Origin: Chitinophagaceae bacterium UBA2375
GTDB taxonomy: Bacteria > Bacteroidota > Bacteroidia > Chitinophagales > Chitinophagaceae
Direction of reading: 5' to 3'
DNA length: 64,000 nucleotides
Assembly (NCBI GenBank): GCA_002343985.1
Contig: DDTB01000034.1
Coordinates: 3,623 to 67,622, forward strand
The notes under the pieces were generated by a model. It did no database searches and was not told the DNA's origin. It saw nothing but the letters and a program-made list of their open reading frames with translations. Shown one piece after another: positions 17,918-27,033 of the stretch. Made by a program: the position numbers and the translations under genes. How positions within the stretch are numbered: the first letter of the stretch is position 1; each line of letters starts with the position of its first letter.

Positions 17918-18514
17918 ATGCTGGCAGCCTATCATATCAGCAAGGGCCTGGAAGCGGGCGTAGATGAAGCCGGACGTGGTTCTTACGCCGGGCCGGTGGT
18001 GGCGGCGGCCGTCATATTGCCTAAAAACTTCAGGCACCCTTTTTTAAATGACAGCAAGCAACTTAAACCGCAAAAAAGGGAGGAACTGCGTGTGCTGATT
18101 GAAGCGGAGAGCATCGCGTATGCCGTTGCGATGGTAGACCATACGCGCATCGACAGCATCAACATCCTGCAAGCCACATACCAGGCCATGCATGAAGCGA
18201 TTGGCCAGTTGAAACAGCGCCCCGACAGGTTGTTGATAGACGGAAACAGGTTCAGGCCTTACCCGGGCATACCGCATCACTGCATGGTTAAGGGCGATGG
18301 CAAATATGCATCCATCGCCGCGGCCAGCATACTGGCAAAAACCTACCGCGACAAGTTTATGCAGGAATTGCATACCGAGTATCCGTTGTATGGATGGGAT
18401 AAAAATATGGGCTATGGCACTGCCGCCCACCGCGAAGCCATTGCAAAACATGGCCTCTGCATCTATCACCGGAAGAGTTTCCGGATTGTGCAGGAGGGGC
18501 CCGGGCTATTTTAA
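17918..18514 (+). CDS. rnhB: Ribonuclease HII
   Basis: 198 residues. GVDEAGRGSYAGPVVAAAV near residue 17 carries the first catalytic Asp-Glu; the other acids are in LLIDGNRF near 107 and KTYRDKFM near 145, with the characteristic GYGTAAHREAIAKHG at the C-terminus. It cuts RNA of RNA-DNA hybrids, including single misincorporated ribonucleotides. The ATG at 17918 is taken; an in-frame TTG at 17906 falls inside a GATATTTG sequence that could be the -7 promoter element. Divergent from ctaA. Confidence 0.95.
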   Translation: MLAAYHISKGLEAGVDEAGRGSYAGPVVAAAVILPKNFRHPFLNDSKQLKPQKREELRVLIEAESIAYAVAMVDHTRIDSINILQATYQAMHEAIGQLKQRPDRLLIDGNRFRPYPGIPHHCMVKGDGKYASIAAASILAKTYRDKFMQELHTEYPLYGWDKNMGYGTAAHREAIAKHGLCIYHRKSFRIVQEGPGLF

Positions 18515-18526
18515 TGGAATTTCGCC

Positions 18527-18826
18527 TCAGGGCCTCAAATCATTGCTCCCGATGCGGTCGATATCTTCGTCTATGCGGTCGGGTTGTTTTTCGAGTATGG
18601 CCCTTACCAGCAGGTAGCCGCCAAAGGCGCTGAGGATGCCGATCGATATAATGGCGAATAAATTCTGGTTCCCGAACATGATGGCGGCCAGCATGATCCC
18701 CAAAAATTCAAAAGCGATCCAGGCAACGATGGTGAAAATCTTCCACGGCATTGGCTTGATGCCTTTGCGCGAAGCCATGTCGCCGATTTTTTTGGTCAGG
18801 AATATGAGCGCTAAAATTTCAAGCAT
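18527..18826 (-). CDS. Small membrane protein of unknown function
   Basis: 99 residues with an N-terminal hydrophobic segment, a basic linker (RKGIKPMPWK) and two further hydrophobic helices (IFTIVAWIAFEFLGIMLAAI; AIISIGILSAFGGYLLVRAI), then an acidic tail. No domain is recognised. It begins 11 bp after the PfkB-family kinase gene on the same strand and is probably co-transcribed with it. It ends 12 bp from the convergent rnhB. Confidence 0.65.
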   Translation of the reverse strand: MLEILALIFLTKKIGDMASRKGIKPMPWKIFTIVAWIAFEFLGIMLAAIMFGNQNLFAIISIGILSAFGGYLLVRAILEKQPDRIDEDIDRIGSNDLRP

Positions 18827-18837
18827 AATGGTTCAGG

Positions 18838-19761
18838 TCAAACAAGGTCAATGTCGAAATTAACCAGTTGTACAAATTCATCGAGACGTGCTTCGATGTC
18901 TTCGCGGGTGATTTCCTTCAGGCGGTCCGGTCCGAATTTTTCCACGCAAAAACTCGCCATGGCGCTGCCCACGATGATGGCCGTTTTCATGTTATCGAAA
19001 CTGATGTCTTTTGTTTTGGCGAGGTGGCCGATAAAGCCACCGGCAAATGTGTCGCCTGCCCCGGTTGGGTCAAATACTTCTTCCAAAGGCAATGCCGGCG
19101 CGAAGAACACATGGTTTTCGTGGAATAGCAGCGCGCCGTGTTCACCTTTTTTGATGATGAGGAAACGCGGGCCCATGTTCATGATGGACCTGGCAGCTTT
19201 TACCAGCGACACTTCATTGCTCAACTGGCGGGCTTCCCCGTCGTTTACCAGCAGCACGTCCACTTTTTTCAAAACCTCTTTCAGTTCCTCCAGTGCGCTG
19301 TCCATCCAAAAGTTCATGGTATCCATCACAATCAGTTTGGGGCGCTTCTTCATCTGGTTGATCACGCTCAGTTGAATGGATGGCATCAGGTTGCCCAGCA
19401 TAAGGAATTCCGCATCCTGGTATGAATCGGGCACCACGGGGTTGAAATCAGCCAGTACGTTAAGGTCTGTCACAAGGGTATCGCGGGAGTTCATGTCGAT
19501 ATGGTACTTACCGCTCCAGAAAAATGATTTCTTATCCGGCACCACCACCACGCCGGTTGTGTCAACCCCGCGCGATTGCAATTCTTTCATTTCTTTCTCC
19601 GGGAAATCATATCCCACTATGGATATCTGCTTTACGTCGCGCACAAAATTGCAGGCCGCGTATGCAACGTAGGTAGCGGAACCACCGATGATCTTATCAA
19701 CTTTTCCAAATGGGGTTTCAATGGCATCGAAGGCCATGGTGCCAACGGTAATAACAGACAT
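18838..19761 (-). CDS. PfkB-family sugar/nucleoside kinase
   Basis: 307 residues. Ribokinase fold with N-terminal motif GGSATYVAYAACNF near residue 28 (PfkB signature 1) and DPTGAGDTFAGGFIGHLA near 235 (signature 2; the Asp in GAGD is the catalytic base). It phosphorylates a sugar or nucleoside using ATP; the substrate cannot be assigned because the N-terminal substrate loop is not diagnostic by eye. The start at 19761 is preferred; an in-frame start 75 nt upstream adds residues unlike the family. Followed 11 bp downstream by the small membrane protein gene. Confidence 0.85.
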   Translation of the reverse strand: MSVITVGTMAFDAIETPFGKVDKIIGGSATYVAYAACNFVRDVKQISIVGYDFPEKEMKELQSRGVDTTGVVVVPDKKSFFWSGKYHIDMNSRDTLVTDLNVLADFNPVVPDSYQDAEFLMLGNLMPSIQLSVINQMKKRPKLIVMDTMNFWMDSALEELKEVLKKVDVLLVNDGEARQLSNEVSLVKAARSIMNMGPRFLIIKKGEHGALLFHENHVFFAPALPLEEVFDPTGAGDTFAGGFIGHLAKTKDISFDNMKTAIIVGSAMASFCVEKFGPDRLKEITREDIEARLDEFVQLVNFDIDLV

Positions 19762-19858
19762 AATTATAGAGTTTAAACAACTGTAAAAAGCGGAGCAAAA
19801 GTAGGTCAATAAATCATGTTTTGGCGCGCATAGCACCGAAATATGTTATTTTGTGGCC

Positions 19859-20467
19859 ATGCTCCTGCGCATACATCCCGAAGACCCTCAGCCCAGGCTG
19901 ATCAAACAGGTGGTGGAATGCCTCTTAGACGGGGGCGTGATTGTATACCCCACCGATACCATTTATGGACTTGGTTCTGATATCTTTCAACAAAAAGGGA
20001 TTGAAAAAATATGCAGGATCAAAAAGATCGATCCGCAAAAAGCGCAACTGTCTTTTATCTGCCGCGACCTCAGCCACCTGAGCGATTATACCAAAAGCAT
20101 TGATACGCCATTGTACCGGATGCTCAAACGCCACCTGCCCGGGCCGTTTACGTTTATTTTGCCTGCGAGTAAACAAGTGCCGAAAATCCTGCAAAGCAGG
20201 AAGTCAACCATTGGGTTACGGGTGCCCGATAATGAGATCTGCCGGCACATCCTCGATGCCCTTGGCCATCCGCTCCTGAGCGCTTCATTGCCCGGGGAGA
20301 TGGTGGAAGAATACACCGATCCCGAAATTATTTACGAACGCTTCGGCGATGAAGTTGATTTTGTGATAGACGGGGGCGTCGGCGGGATGGTACCCTCCAC
20401 GATTGTGGATTGCACCACCGACGACTGGCAAGTCACCCGCCAGGGGCTGGGTGAATTTGAAGTATGA
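19859..20467 (+). CDS. L-threonylcarbamoyladenylate synthase family protein (YrdC/Sua5/YciO)
   Basis: 202 residues. The YrdC fold is shown by GGVIVYPTDTIYGLGSD (about 25-42), KKIDPQKAQLSFICRDL (basic KR-type motif region), LPGPFTFILPAS and GLRVPDNEICRHIL. Family members make threonylcarbamoyl-AMP from Thr, bicarbonate and ATP for tRNA t6A. The KRP and SAN signatures are partly changed (KIDPQKAQLS; LLSASLPGE), so the paralogue YciO, of unclear function, is an alternative. There is no C-terminal Sua5 domain. The ATG at 19859 is preferred over the GTG 6 nt earlier. Confidence 0.82.
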   Translation: MLLRIHPEDPQPRLIKQVVECLLDGGVIVYPTDTIYGLGSDIFQQKGIEKICRIKKIDPQKAQLSFICRDLSHLSDYTKSIDTPLYRMLKRHLPGPFTFILPASKQVPKILQSRKSTIGLRVPDNEICRHILDALGHPLLSASLPGEMVEEYTDPEIIYERFGDEVDFVIDGGVGGMVPSTIVDCTTDDWQVTRQGLGEFEV

Positions 20468-20469
20468 TC

Positions 20470-22632
20470 TTATTGCCCGATGCCTTCCAATGCTAACAGG
20501 AACGCATACTCGCGCGCACGGTCGTGCAGCGCCTTGAACCTTCCGGAAGCGCCGCCGTGGCCGGCTTCCATATTGGTGTAGAGCAACAATACGTTTTTAT
20601 CCGTTTTCATGTCGCGAAGCTTTGCTACCCATTTCGCGGGTTCAAAATACTGTACCTGGCTGTCGTGCAGGCCGGTGGTCACCAGCATATTCGGGTATGC
20701 CTTCTTCTCCACATTATCATATGGGGAATACGATTTCATGTAGAAATAGCTTTCATTGTTCGCGGGGTTGCCCCATTCATCGTATTCATTGGTGGTTAAC
20801 GGGATGGTTGGGTCGCTCATGGTAGTCACCACATCCACAAATGGTACCGCTGAGATGATGCCGTTCCATAAGTCGGGCCTCATATTCACTACGGCGCCCA
20901 TCAGCAAACCACCGGCGCTGCCGCCGTTTGCATACAGGTGTTCCTTGCTGGTATATTTCTGCGCGATGAGGTGTTCGGCGCAACTGATGAAATCGGTAAA
21001 TGTGTTTTTCTTTTTCATCATCTTTCCATCCTCATACCAGTAACGGCCCATTTCCTGTCCGCCGCGGATATGCGCGATAGCGAATGCAAAGCCCCTGTTG
21101 AGCAGGCTGAGCCTGACCGAGCTGAAAGAAGCGTCCATGCTGGCCCCGTACGATCCGTATCCATAAAGCAATACAGGCGCCTGGCCATTTTTCTCAAATC
21201 CTTTTTTGTACACAACCGACATGGGGACTTTTGTGCCGTCTGATGCTGTAGCGTAAATGCGTTCGGTAACGTAGTCTGCCGGGTTATGCCCGCCCACTAC
21301 TTCCTGTTGCTTCATCAGTTTTTTCGTTTTGGCATTCATATCATAATCGTACACCGTGGCAGGCGTGGTGAGCGATGTATAATTGAAACGGATGACGCTG
21401 CTGTTGTATTCTGGCGTGTAAGCCAGGTAGGCCGCGTATGTTGGTTCATCAAATGCCAGGAAATGTTCCTGTTTGTTTGATGTGTTGATGATATGCACCT
21501 GCGTGAGGCCGTTCTTACGTTCCTGTACGGCCAAATGGTCTTAGAATAAATCAATATCCTGCACCAGTACATCATCTTTATGGGGAACAATGTCCGTCCA
21601 GTTATTGCTTGCCGTAGCGTTTTCAGGGCATGTGGCGATCTTAAAGTTTTTCGCGTTCAGGTTTGTGCGGATATAAAACAAGGAACCGGCATGGTCTACA
21701 TTATACAACACCTCTTTCATCCGCGGTTGAAAAACCGTGAAAGCTGCTTCCGGTGTGGATGCGTCGATCATGCGGATTTCAGAAGAAAGCGTAGCCTGGG
21801 AAGTGATAAAGATGTATTTATCTGATTTGCTTTTTCCCACGCCGATATAATTCGACGGGTCTTTTTCCTCATACACGACGGCATCTGTTGACGGGTCTGT
21901 ACCGAGCTTATGCCTTTTGATTTTTTCAGACAGCAGTGTAACCGGGTTTTTAGCCGTATAGAACAGCGTTTTATTATCAGCTGCCCACACAGGGTCGCCT
22001 TCCGTATTTTGGATGCGGTCTGCATACAGTTCACCGGTCTGCAGGTTTTTCACCATGATCACATATTGGCGGCGCGATACGGTATCTACCGCATAGGCCA
22101 TCAGGTTGTTGTCCGGACTGATGCTGAAGCCGGCTGCGGAATAGTATGCATGGCCTTCAGCGAGTGTGTTTACATCGAGCAATACTTCTTCAGGAGCGTC
22201 GAGGCTACCTTTTTTGCGGCAGAAAACAAAATAGTCTTTGCCTTCCACCAAACGATTATAGTAATAATACCCGTTTTTCAGGTATGGCACCGATTCGTCT
22301 TTTTCCTTTATGCGGGCCTTCATTTCCTTGAACAGGTCTTCCTGAAGGGTTTTTGTGCCGGCCATCATGGTATCATAATACCTGTTTTCCGCTTCCAGGT
22401 AAGCCACTACATTCGAGCTGTCAGGCCCTTTTTTAAAAAAATCATTGAGCCAATAATAAGGGTCAAGCCTCGTATCGCCGTGGGCAATGAGTTCTTTAGG
22501 CTTTTTTTCGCAGACGGGGGCCTGCACATTCGCCGGCCAGGCATACGGTTTCTTTTCCATTTCTTTTTTTTGCTGGCATGATGCGGCCATCAGGGTTATG
22601 AAGGCCAGGCCTGCAATTGTTTTTACTTGCAT
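20470..22632 (-). pseudogene. Prolyl oligopeptidase / oligopeptidase B-like lipoprotein, interrupted by in-frame TAA
   Basis: One continuous frame of 721 codons encodes an S9 peptidase, but codon 364 is TAA (plus-strand bases 21541-21543). Upstream: a lipobox signal (LAFITLMAASC, start at 22632) and the propeller (DPYYWLNDFFKKG onward). Downstream the same frame resumes with DHLAVQERKNGLTQVHI and the complete hydrolase: nucleophile GGSAGGLLMGAVV, Asp in TTGLHDSQVQYFEP, His in EAGHGGASGRF. Nothing else is damaged. The codon position is usually Lys in relatives (LFKDHL), so a single AAA-to-TAA change would explain it. Either a recent nonsense mutation, a sequence error, or readthrough. The two fragments alone would be a propeller without catalysis and a hydrolase without export signal. 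Confidence 0.85.
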
Positions 22633-22727
22633 GTGCAATGGTTTTAACAAAAAAATTGACTTTATCCCGAAAGTTAACAAGTATGCTTTAATTATTGAGC
22701 CCTTGTGCAGAAAATGGGATGAATGGT

Positions 22728-22937
22728 TTAAAGCCCAATTTCTTTTTTATCAATTTCTGCCTGTTTTAAGATAGATAAAAAAGTACCTTTCTTTAAATCT
22801 CTGCCTTTTTGAAATGGTATAACAATTGTTTTATGGTTGATTGGATTGTAATACAAGTGATGAGATCCTTTTGATCTTTTAAAAATATTGCTATTCTGAA
22901 TTGGGATCTTAACAAGGTAAGACGGATCTAATTTCAT
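22728..22937 (-). CDS. hicA: HicA-family toxin (mRNA interferase)
   Basis: 69 residues. FKRSKGSHHLYYNP contains the KGSH signature with the catalytic His of the double-stranded-RNA-binding HicA fold; IVIPFQKGRDLKKGTFLSILKQAEI follows as in the family. HicA cleaves mRNA until neutralised by HicB. The usual His in the IPFHKG-type turn is Gln here, and the N-terminal helix (LVKIPIQNSNIF) departs from the common LIKILEKNGF pattern, so activity is uncertain. The ATG overlaps the hicB stop (ATGA). The locus is more AT-rich than its surroundings, suggesting acquisition by transfer. Confidence 0.8.
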   Translation of the reverse strand: MKLDPSYLVKIPIQNSNIFKRSKGSHHLYYNPINHKTIVIPFQKGRDLKKGTFLSILKQAEIDKKEIGL

Positions 22938-23160
22938 TTGCTTTCTAAACTTAAAGAATATTCCAGTTTTTTACTGTCATCTGGTATTGGCTCTCCCCTT
23001 TCAGATAATTCTTCAATATATAAGGCTATGGCTTCACTTGCCATCGATAAGGCTTCATCAATATCTTCCCCATATGTTATACAACCAGGCAAAGCTGGAA
23101 CAGAAACAGTATATCTTCTCCTTCGTCTTCTTTATGTAAAAGAATTTTATAGTTGTACAT
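22934..23160 (-). pseudogene. hicB: HicB-family antitoxin, frameshifted
   Basis: From the ATG at 23158-23160 the frame reads MYNYKILLHKEDEG, then leaves the family and stops early. In the next frame, from about 23116, the sequence continues exactly as HicB: RYTVSVPALPGCITYGED, then IDEALSMASEAIALYIEE and GEPIPDD, to a TGA at 22934-22936 overlapping hicA. The total, 227 nt, is one base short of 76 codons, so a single-base loss around 23115-23121 (a GGAGGA-like purine run) fits. HicB neutralises HicA through this partial RNase-H-like domain. As read, the antitoxin is broken; a sequencing error must be considered. Confidence 0.82.
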
Positions 23161-23301
23161 ATTGGAATTGTATTGATCAATATTTCTACCCATTAAAGAT
23201 ATGATAATTACATTTTTTATGTCAAATACAGGTAATACTGAGGTTGAAAGGATGTTGATGTAAGCAAATGTTTCAGCATTCACTCTCGTCTGCTAAAACA
23301 T

Positions 23302-25905
23302 TTATTGCTTTTTTCGTGCCAGCACCACCGTTCTTTTCAACTGTTTCTTTTTTGCCTGCAGGTTAAACAGTTCAATGAACAGTACATACGGCCCGCCTGG
23401 TATGGGGCCTTGTTTATCATTCAATCCATCCCACCTGAAATATCCCTCCCGTCCGCAGAGCGTATTGCGTTGCAGGTGCCGCACCAACCTGCCGGCCATA
23501 TCATAAATGTACAGGTTACACATGAACCCAGGCTCAGGCAAACGGTAATGGATAAACGCGAAATCATCAAACCCGTCCCCGTCCGGACTAAACACAGGAG
23601 GTGTAATTACCCATTCCCCTGTAATGACAGAATCCACAGCCTGTTGCGCATTCTTCCAGGTAGGTGTACCATAACCCACGCTGGCAGGCGCGCTGGCCCA
23701 GTTGTCCTTATTCTGTGTGGGCGCCTCCATCCGTATCCGCTCCAAAGCCACAGTTTCCGGGTCGCTGAGTAAAGGATGGTGCCAGTCGTCATAATAATGC
23801 AGTTCATCCACAATCTGGCCCCTGTCGTTAACCAGCAACACATACCCTTCGTCATCCGGAAGCGAAGGCATGGCCGATATGTCTATCAAAGCATCGGGGT
23901 TGCGCACCAGGTAAGCCGACTGTACTGCTTTGCCAGAAACACTGATAACCACAAGCTCACCCGGAAAAAACAGGTACGGGTTTTCCGCGATCCGGTTCAG
24001 GGAACTAATTTGTCCTGCGCTATTCCTGTTCCCGATATACATCTTTTGCAGGTCAATGGTTTTCCGGCTCCTGTTGGTGATCTCCACATAATCTACCGCC
24101 TGCCCGCGCGGGTTGAATAAAACTTCGTTGACGACCATATCCATACTATCCGCCAATTCCGGCAAGGCAAACCTTGCTTTGGCGGGGCTTTCCAGGAGAT
24201 TGCCTGCACAATCTGTCAACCCCTGCACCGTTACGTCATACATCGTTTGTGGCTGCAAGGGCGCGGATAGCATGAGTTTGATCTCACGGAACAATGGTCC
24301 CGACGGAACAACCTGTATCACCTGCGCCACAGTCGGGTTGATTTGATAATGATTGGGTGAGATGGCCGACAGGCTGTCGATGCTTTCCGTGAATACAAGA
24401 TGCAGGCTGACACTATCGGTGACGTATGCACGAAGTAACCTGGGCACACGGTCATCTATCTGTACCGCTTTTACTGAATTGGACCTTCCGGGAGTGGCTC
24501 CCAACGGATCAACAGATGCTAAAAAGTTTTCCGCACCGCCGCATGGATTTTGGGTGTCAATCATTTCCAACGACCATCCGCCCTCGGCCTTGAGTTCATT
24601 CCTGTACCAGCTTTTATCGTATGCCAGGGCATGAATCGTTTGCCCATCTGCGGCATGCAGGCTGATCAGGTCGCCTTCATTTGATAAGGATGGAAATGAT
24701 GACAAGCCTGCTGTAGCGGCAAAGGCCGACAAGCCCGGCGCTGCACTAACGGAACAAAGCACCAGCGCGCTGTCGGGAGCCAGGTTGAGTGCAGGCAATG
24801 TGCCGCTAAAGGCCCCGGTTTTGCCTAACCGCCAACCGGAAAGGGGAATAACAAACGGACTGACATTCCGGATTTCCAGCCATTCGGTTTCCGGTAAACC
24901 TACGGCCGGTGAAGGGTCTGGCATGATCTCCGTGATCAGCACGTCGAACCTCCGGGGAATATAGCGGGTAAAGGAGGCGCTGTCTGCATCCATCACATTT
25001 CCCTGCAGGTCGCTGATCTGCAAGGTATGCAAGGTCAGTGCTGTCCTGGCCGGTAACGTATCCGCAAATTGCAGGTGCACAACGGATGGGTCGGTTGAAT
25101 CGGGCCTTGCAGTTATCGGATAACCCACACCGTTAGTAACCCGGTACCGGGCGGGCACTGAAGAAGAAACGCTGTCGATGGATTCGGAAAACCGGATGCT
25201 CAATGCCATCGGGCTTGGCACGATTACTTCCCGGATGGTTGGCGCAATGCTGTCGCGCACCCAGGATTGTACAGAGATATCGTCAAAGAAATGCTTCTGG
25301 AAAAAGCTTGCGGTGCTTTGTTGCACACTGATACCAAAATATGCGGATACGGTGTAAGTGGAATCTGTTGTGCTGCCTTCATCCCGCCATGCGCCCCTGT
25401 TATGGCTTCTCCTGAGTGTCCACAGGTGATTGGGGCCGCGGGATACGGAAACCCGGATCTCATGGCTGCTGCCATTCAGCAAACCATTTGTGCCATCAAT
25501 GATTTTAACGATCCCGGATCCATCTTTCCGGTACAGGCAAATATCATCGTCGGTTTGCCCGATGCGTACAAAGTAACCATTACTGCTATCATGCCCGGGA
25601 TCAGGTGCTGTAGACAGCAGGTGAACATCCACATAATTCGCGGAGGATGGATTGAACAATAACCGGCTGGTCCATTGCCACTCCGCCTCCCTGGCCATCG
25701 TGCTTGCTGTGCTGAGGTAGAACCGCGCGTTGGCTGTTGTATGGTTGCTTTGCAATTCGCCATTCGCATTCACCACCCATGCACTCGTATCGCCCTGCCA
25801 GGCCGGGTTTTGCGTGAAGTCGGTATCTGAGAACGTTTCCGTGAATTGTGCTTCTGACCTGAGGCTGGCGAGTACAATCAATAACAGTAAAAGGATCCGG
25901 AGCAT
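23302..25905 (-). CDS. Large secreted protein with lamin-tail domains and FlgD-like C-terminus
   Basis: 867 residues with a signal peptide (MLRILLLLLIVLASLRSEAQ). Visible modules: an N-terminal jelly-roll-like region (about 20-210); an Ig-like region with IRFSESIDSVSSSVPARYRV, repeated near 480 as LVFTESIDSLSAISPNHYQI; lamin-tail domains near 315 (LITEIMPDPSP, TEWLEIRNVSPFVIPLSGW) and near 590 (MVVNEVLFNPRGQAVDYVEI); and a C-terminal ITPPVFSPDGDGFDDFAFI domain like FlgD-Ig/gliding-type ends. Such proteins are exported, often by T9SS, and may bind surfaces or polymers. The C-terminus lacks a clear type A sorting sequence. Stands alone. Confidence 0.82.
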   Translation of the reverse strand: MLRILLLLLIVLASLRSEAQFTETFSDTDFTQNPAWQGDTSAWVVNANGELQSNHTTANARFYLSTASTMAREAEWQWTSRLLFNPSSANYVDVHLLSTAPDPGHDSSNGYFVRIGQTDDDICLYRKDGSGIVKIIDGTNGLLNGSSHEIRVSVSRGPNHLWTLRRSHNRGAWRDEGSTTDSTYTVSAYFGISVQQSTASFFQKHFFDDISVQSWVRDSIAPTIREVIVPSPMALSIRFSESIDSVSSSVPARYRVTNGVGYPITARPDSTDPSVVHLQFADTLPARTALTLHTLQISDLQGNVMDADSASFTRYIPRRFDVLITEIMPDPSPAVGLPETEWLEIRNVSPFVIPLSGWRLGKTGAFSGTLPALNLAPDSALVLCSVSAAPGLSAFAATAGLSSFPSLSNEGDLISLHAADGQTIHALAYDKSWYRNELKAEGGWSLEMIDTQNPCGGAENFLASVDPLGATPGRSNSVKAVQIDDRVPRLLRAYVTDSVSLHLVFTESIDSLSAISPNHYQINPTVAQVIQVVPSGPLFREIKLMLSAPLQPQTMYDVTVQGLTDCAGNLLESPAKARFALPELADSMDMVVNEVLFNPRGQAVDYVEITNRSRKTIDLQKMYIGNRNSAGQISSLNRIAENPYLFFPGELVVISVSGKAVQSAYLVRNPDALIDISAMPSLPDDEGYVLLVNDRGQIVDELHYYDDWHHPLLSDPETVALERIRMEAPTQNKDNWASAPASVGYGTPTWKNAQQAVDSVITGEWVITPPVFSPDGDGFDDFAFIHYRLPEPGFMCNLYIYDMAGRLVRHLQRNTLCGREGYFRWDGLNDKQGPIPGGPYVLFIELFNLQAKKKQLKRTVVLARKKQ

Positions 25906-26008
25906 GGCGCGGTATTTTCACCCGAATGTAGGTCCGGCGCATTTTCAAGGCTTGCGTAAATCCCCTGAAAAGAATCAGAATATCCTCTGTAAATCAATGG
26001 ATCGATTT

Positions 26009-26016
26009 TACCTTTG
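26009..26016 (+). promoter_or_regulatory. Candidate -7 element for asd
   Basis: TACCTTTG fits TAnnTTTG, 19 nt before the ATG at 26036. No TTG is visible at the usual -33 distance. Confidence 0.45.
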
Positions 26017-26035
26017 TACGCATAAGAAACCATAT

Positions 26036-27028
26036 ATGAAAGTTGCAGTTGTGGGCGCTACCGGCCTGGTGGGTACAAAAATGTTGCAGGTATTGGAAGA
26101 GCGGTCATTCCCGGTAACGGAACTGATACCGGTCGCGTCTGAAAAATCAGTGGGCAAGTCCGTCAGTTTTAAAAATCAAACATATACCATCAGGGGCATG
26201 GCGTCCGCCATCGCCGAAAAACCAGCACTGGCTTTGTTTTCAGCGGGTGGCTCCACTTCATTGGAATGGGCGCCGCGATTCGCAGAAGCTGGCATTACGG
26301 TTATCGATAATTCCAGCGCCTGGCGCATGGACCCGGATAAAAAACTGGTGGTTCCCGAAGTAAACGGTCATGTACTTTCCGCTGCAGACCGTATCATTGC
26401 CAACCCCAATTGCTCGACCATACAGATGCTGATGGTGCTGAAACCTTTGCACGACAAATACGGCATAAAGCGGGTTGTTGTAAGCACCTATCAGAGCGTC
26501 ACCGGCACCGGTGTGAAAGCGGTTGACCAGTTGATGAATGAGCGCAATGGCATCGAAGGGCCTATGGCTTATCGTTATCCCATCGATTTAAATGTGATTC
26601 CGCATATTGATGTGTTCCTGGAGAACGGGTACAGCAAGGAAGAGATGAAGATGGTCCATGAAACCAAGAAAATTATGGGCGATGACAGTATCCGGGTAAC
26701 GGCAACCTGTGTACGCATCCCAACTATGGGCGGACATAGCGAGTCGGTCAATATTGAATTTGAGAATGATTTCGATATCCATGAACTCAGGCAGATACTG
26801 ATCGATGCCCCCGGGGTTATTGTGCAGGACGACCTGGCGAATTTCGTCTACCCGATGCCGTTAACAGCCCATGACAAGGATGAAACCTTTGTAGGCCGGA
26901 TCCGTCGCGACGAATCGCAACCAAATACGCTGAATTGCTGGATTGTAAGCGATAACCTGCGCAAGGGCGCTGCCACCAACGCGGTACAGATCGCCGAATA
27001 CCTTTTGCAAAAAGGTTTTATTGGATAA
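26036..27028 (+). CDS. asd: Aspartate-semialdehyde dehydrogenase
   Basis: 330 residues, a normal length. The NADP-binding start is VAVVGATGLVGTKMLQVLEE; the catalytic Cys lies in IANPNCSTIQMLMVLKPL near residue 123; SVTGTGVKAVDQL, the substrate Arg region (RVTATCVRIPTMGGHSES) and the catalytic His in that segment follow. It reduces aspartyl phosphate to aspartate semialdehyde for Lys, Met, Thr and diaminopimelate synthesis. The ATG at 26036 directly precedes the Rossmann strand; sequence upstream in frame is unrelated. Convergent with korB 5 bp away. Confidence 0.96.
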   Translation: MKVAVVGATGLVGTKMLQVLEERSFPVTELIPVASEKSVGKSVSFKNQTYTIRGMASAIAEKPALALFSAGGSTSLEWAPRFAEAGITVIDNSSAWRMDPDKKLVVPEVNGHVLSAADRIIANPNCSTIQMLMVLKPLHDKYGIKRVVVSTYQSVTGTGVKAVDQLMNERNGIEGPMAYRYPIDLNVIPHIDVFLENGYSKEEMKMVHETKKIMGDDSIRVTATCVRIPTMGGHSESVNIEFENDFDIHELRQILIDAPGVIVQDDLANFVYPMPLTAHDKDETFVGRIRRDESQPNTLNCWIVSDNLRKGAATNAVQIAEYLLQKGFIG

Positions 27029-27033
27029 GTGGG

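Noticed and set aside
22938..23204. Plus-strand open frame over the hicB region
   Set aside because: The minus strand reads as HicB in two joined frames and overlaps hicA in the usual ATGA way; the plus frame has no similarity.
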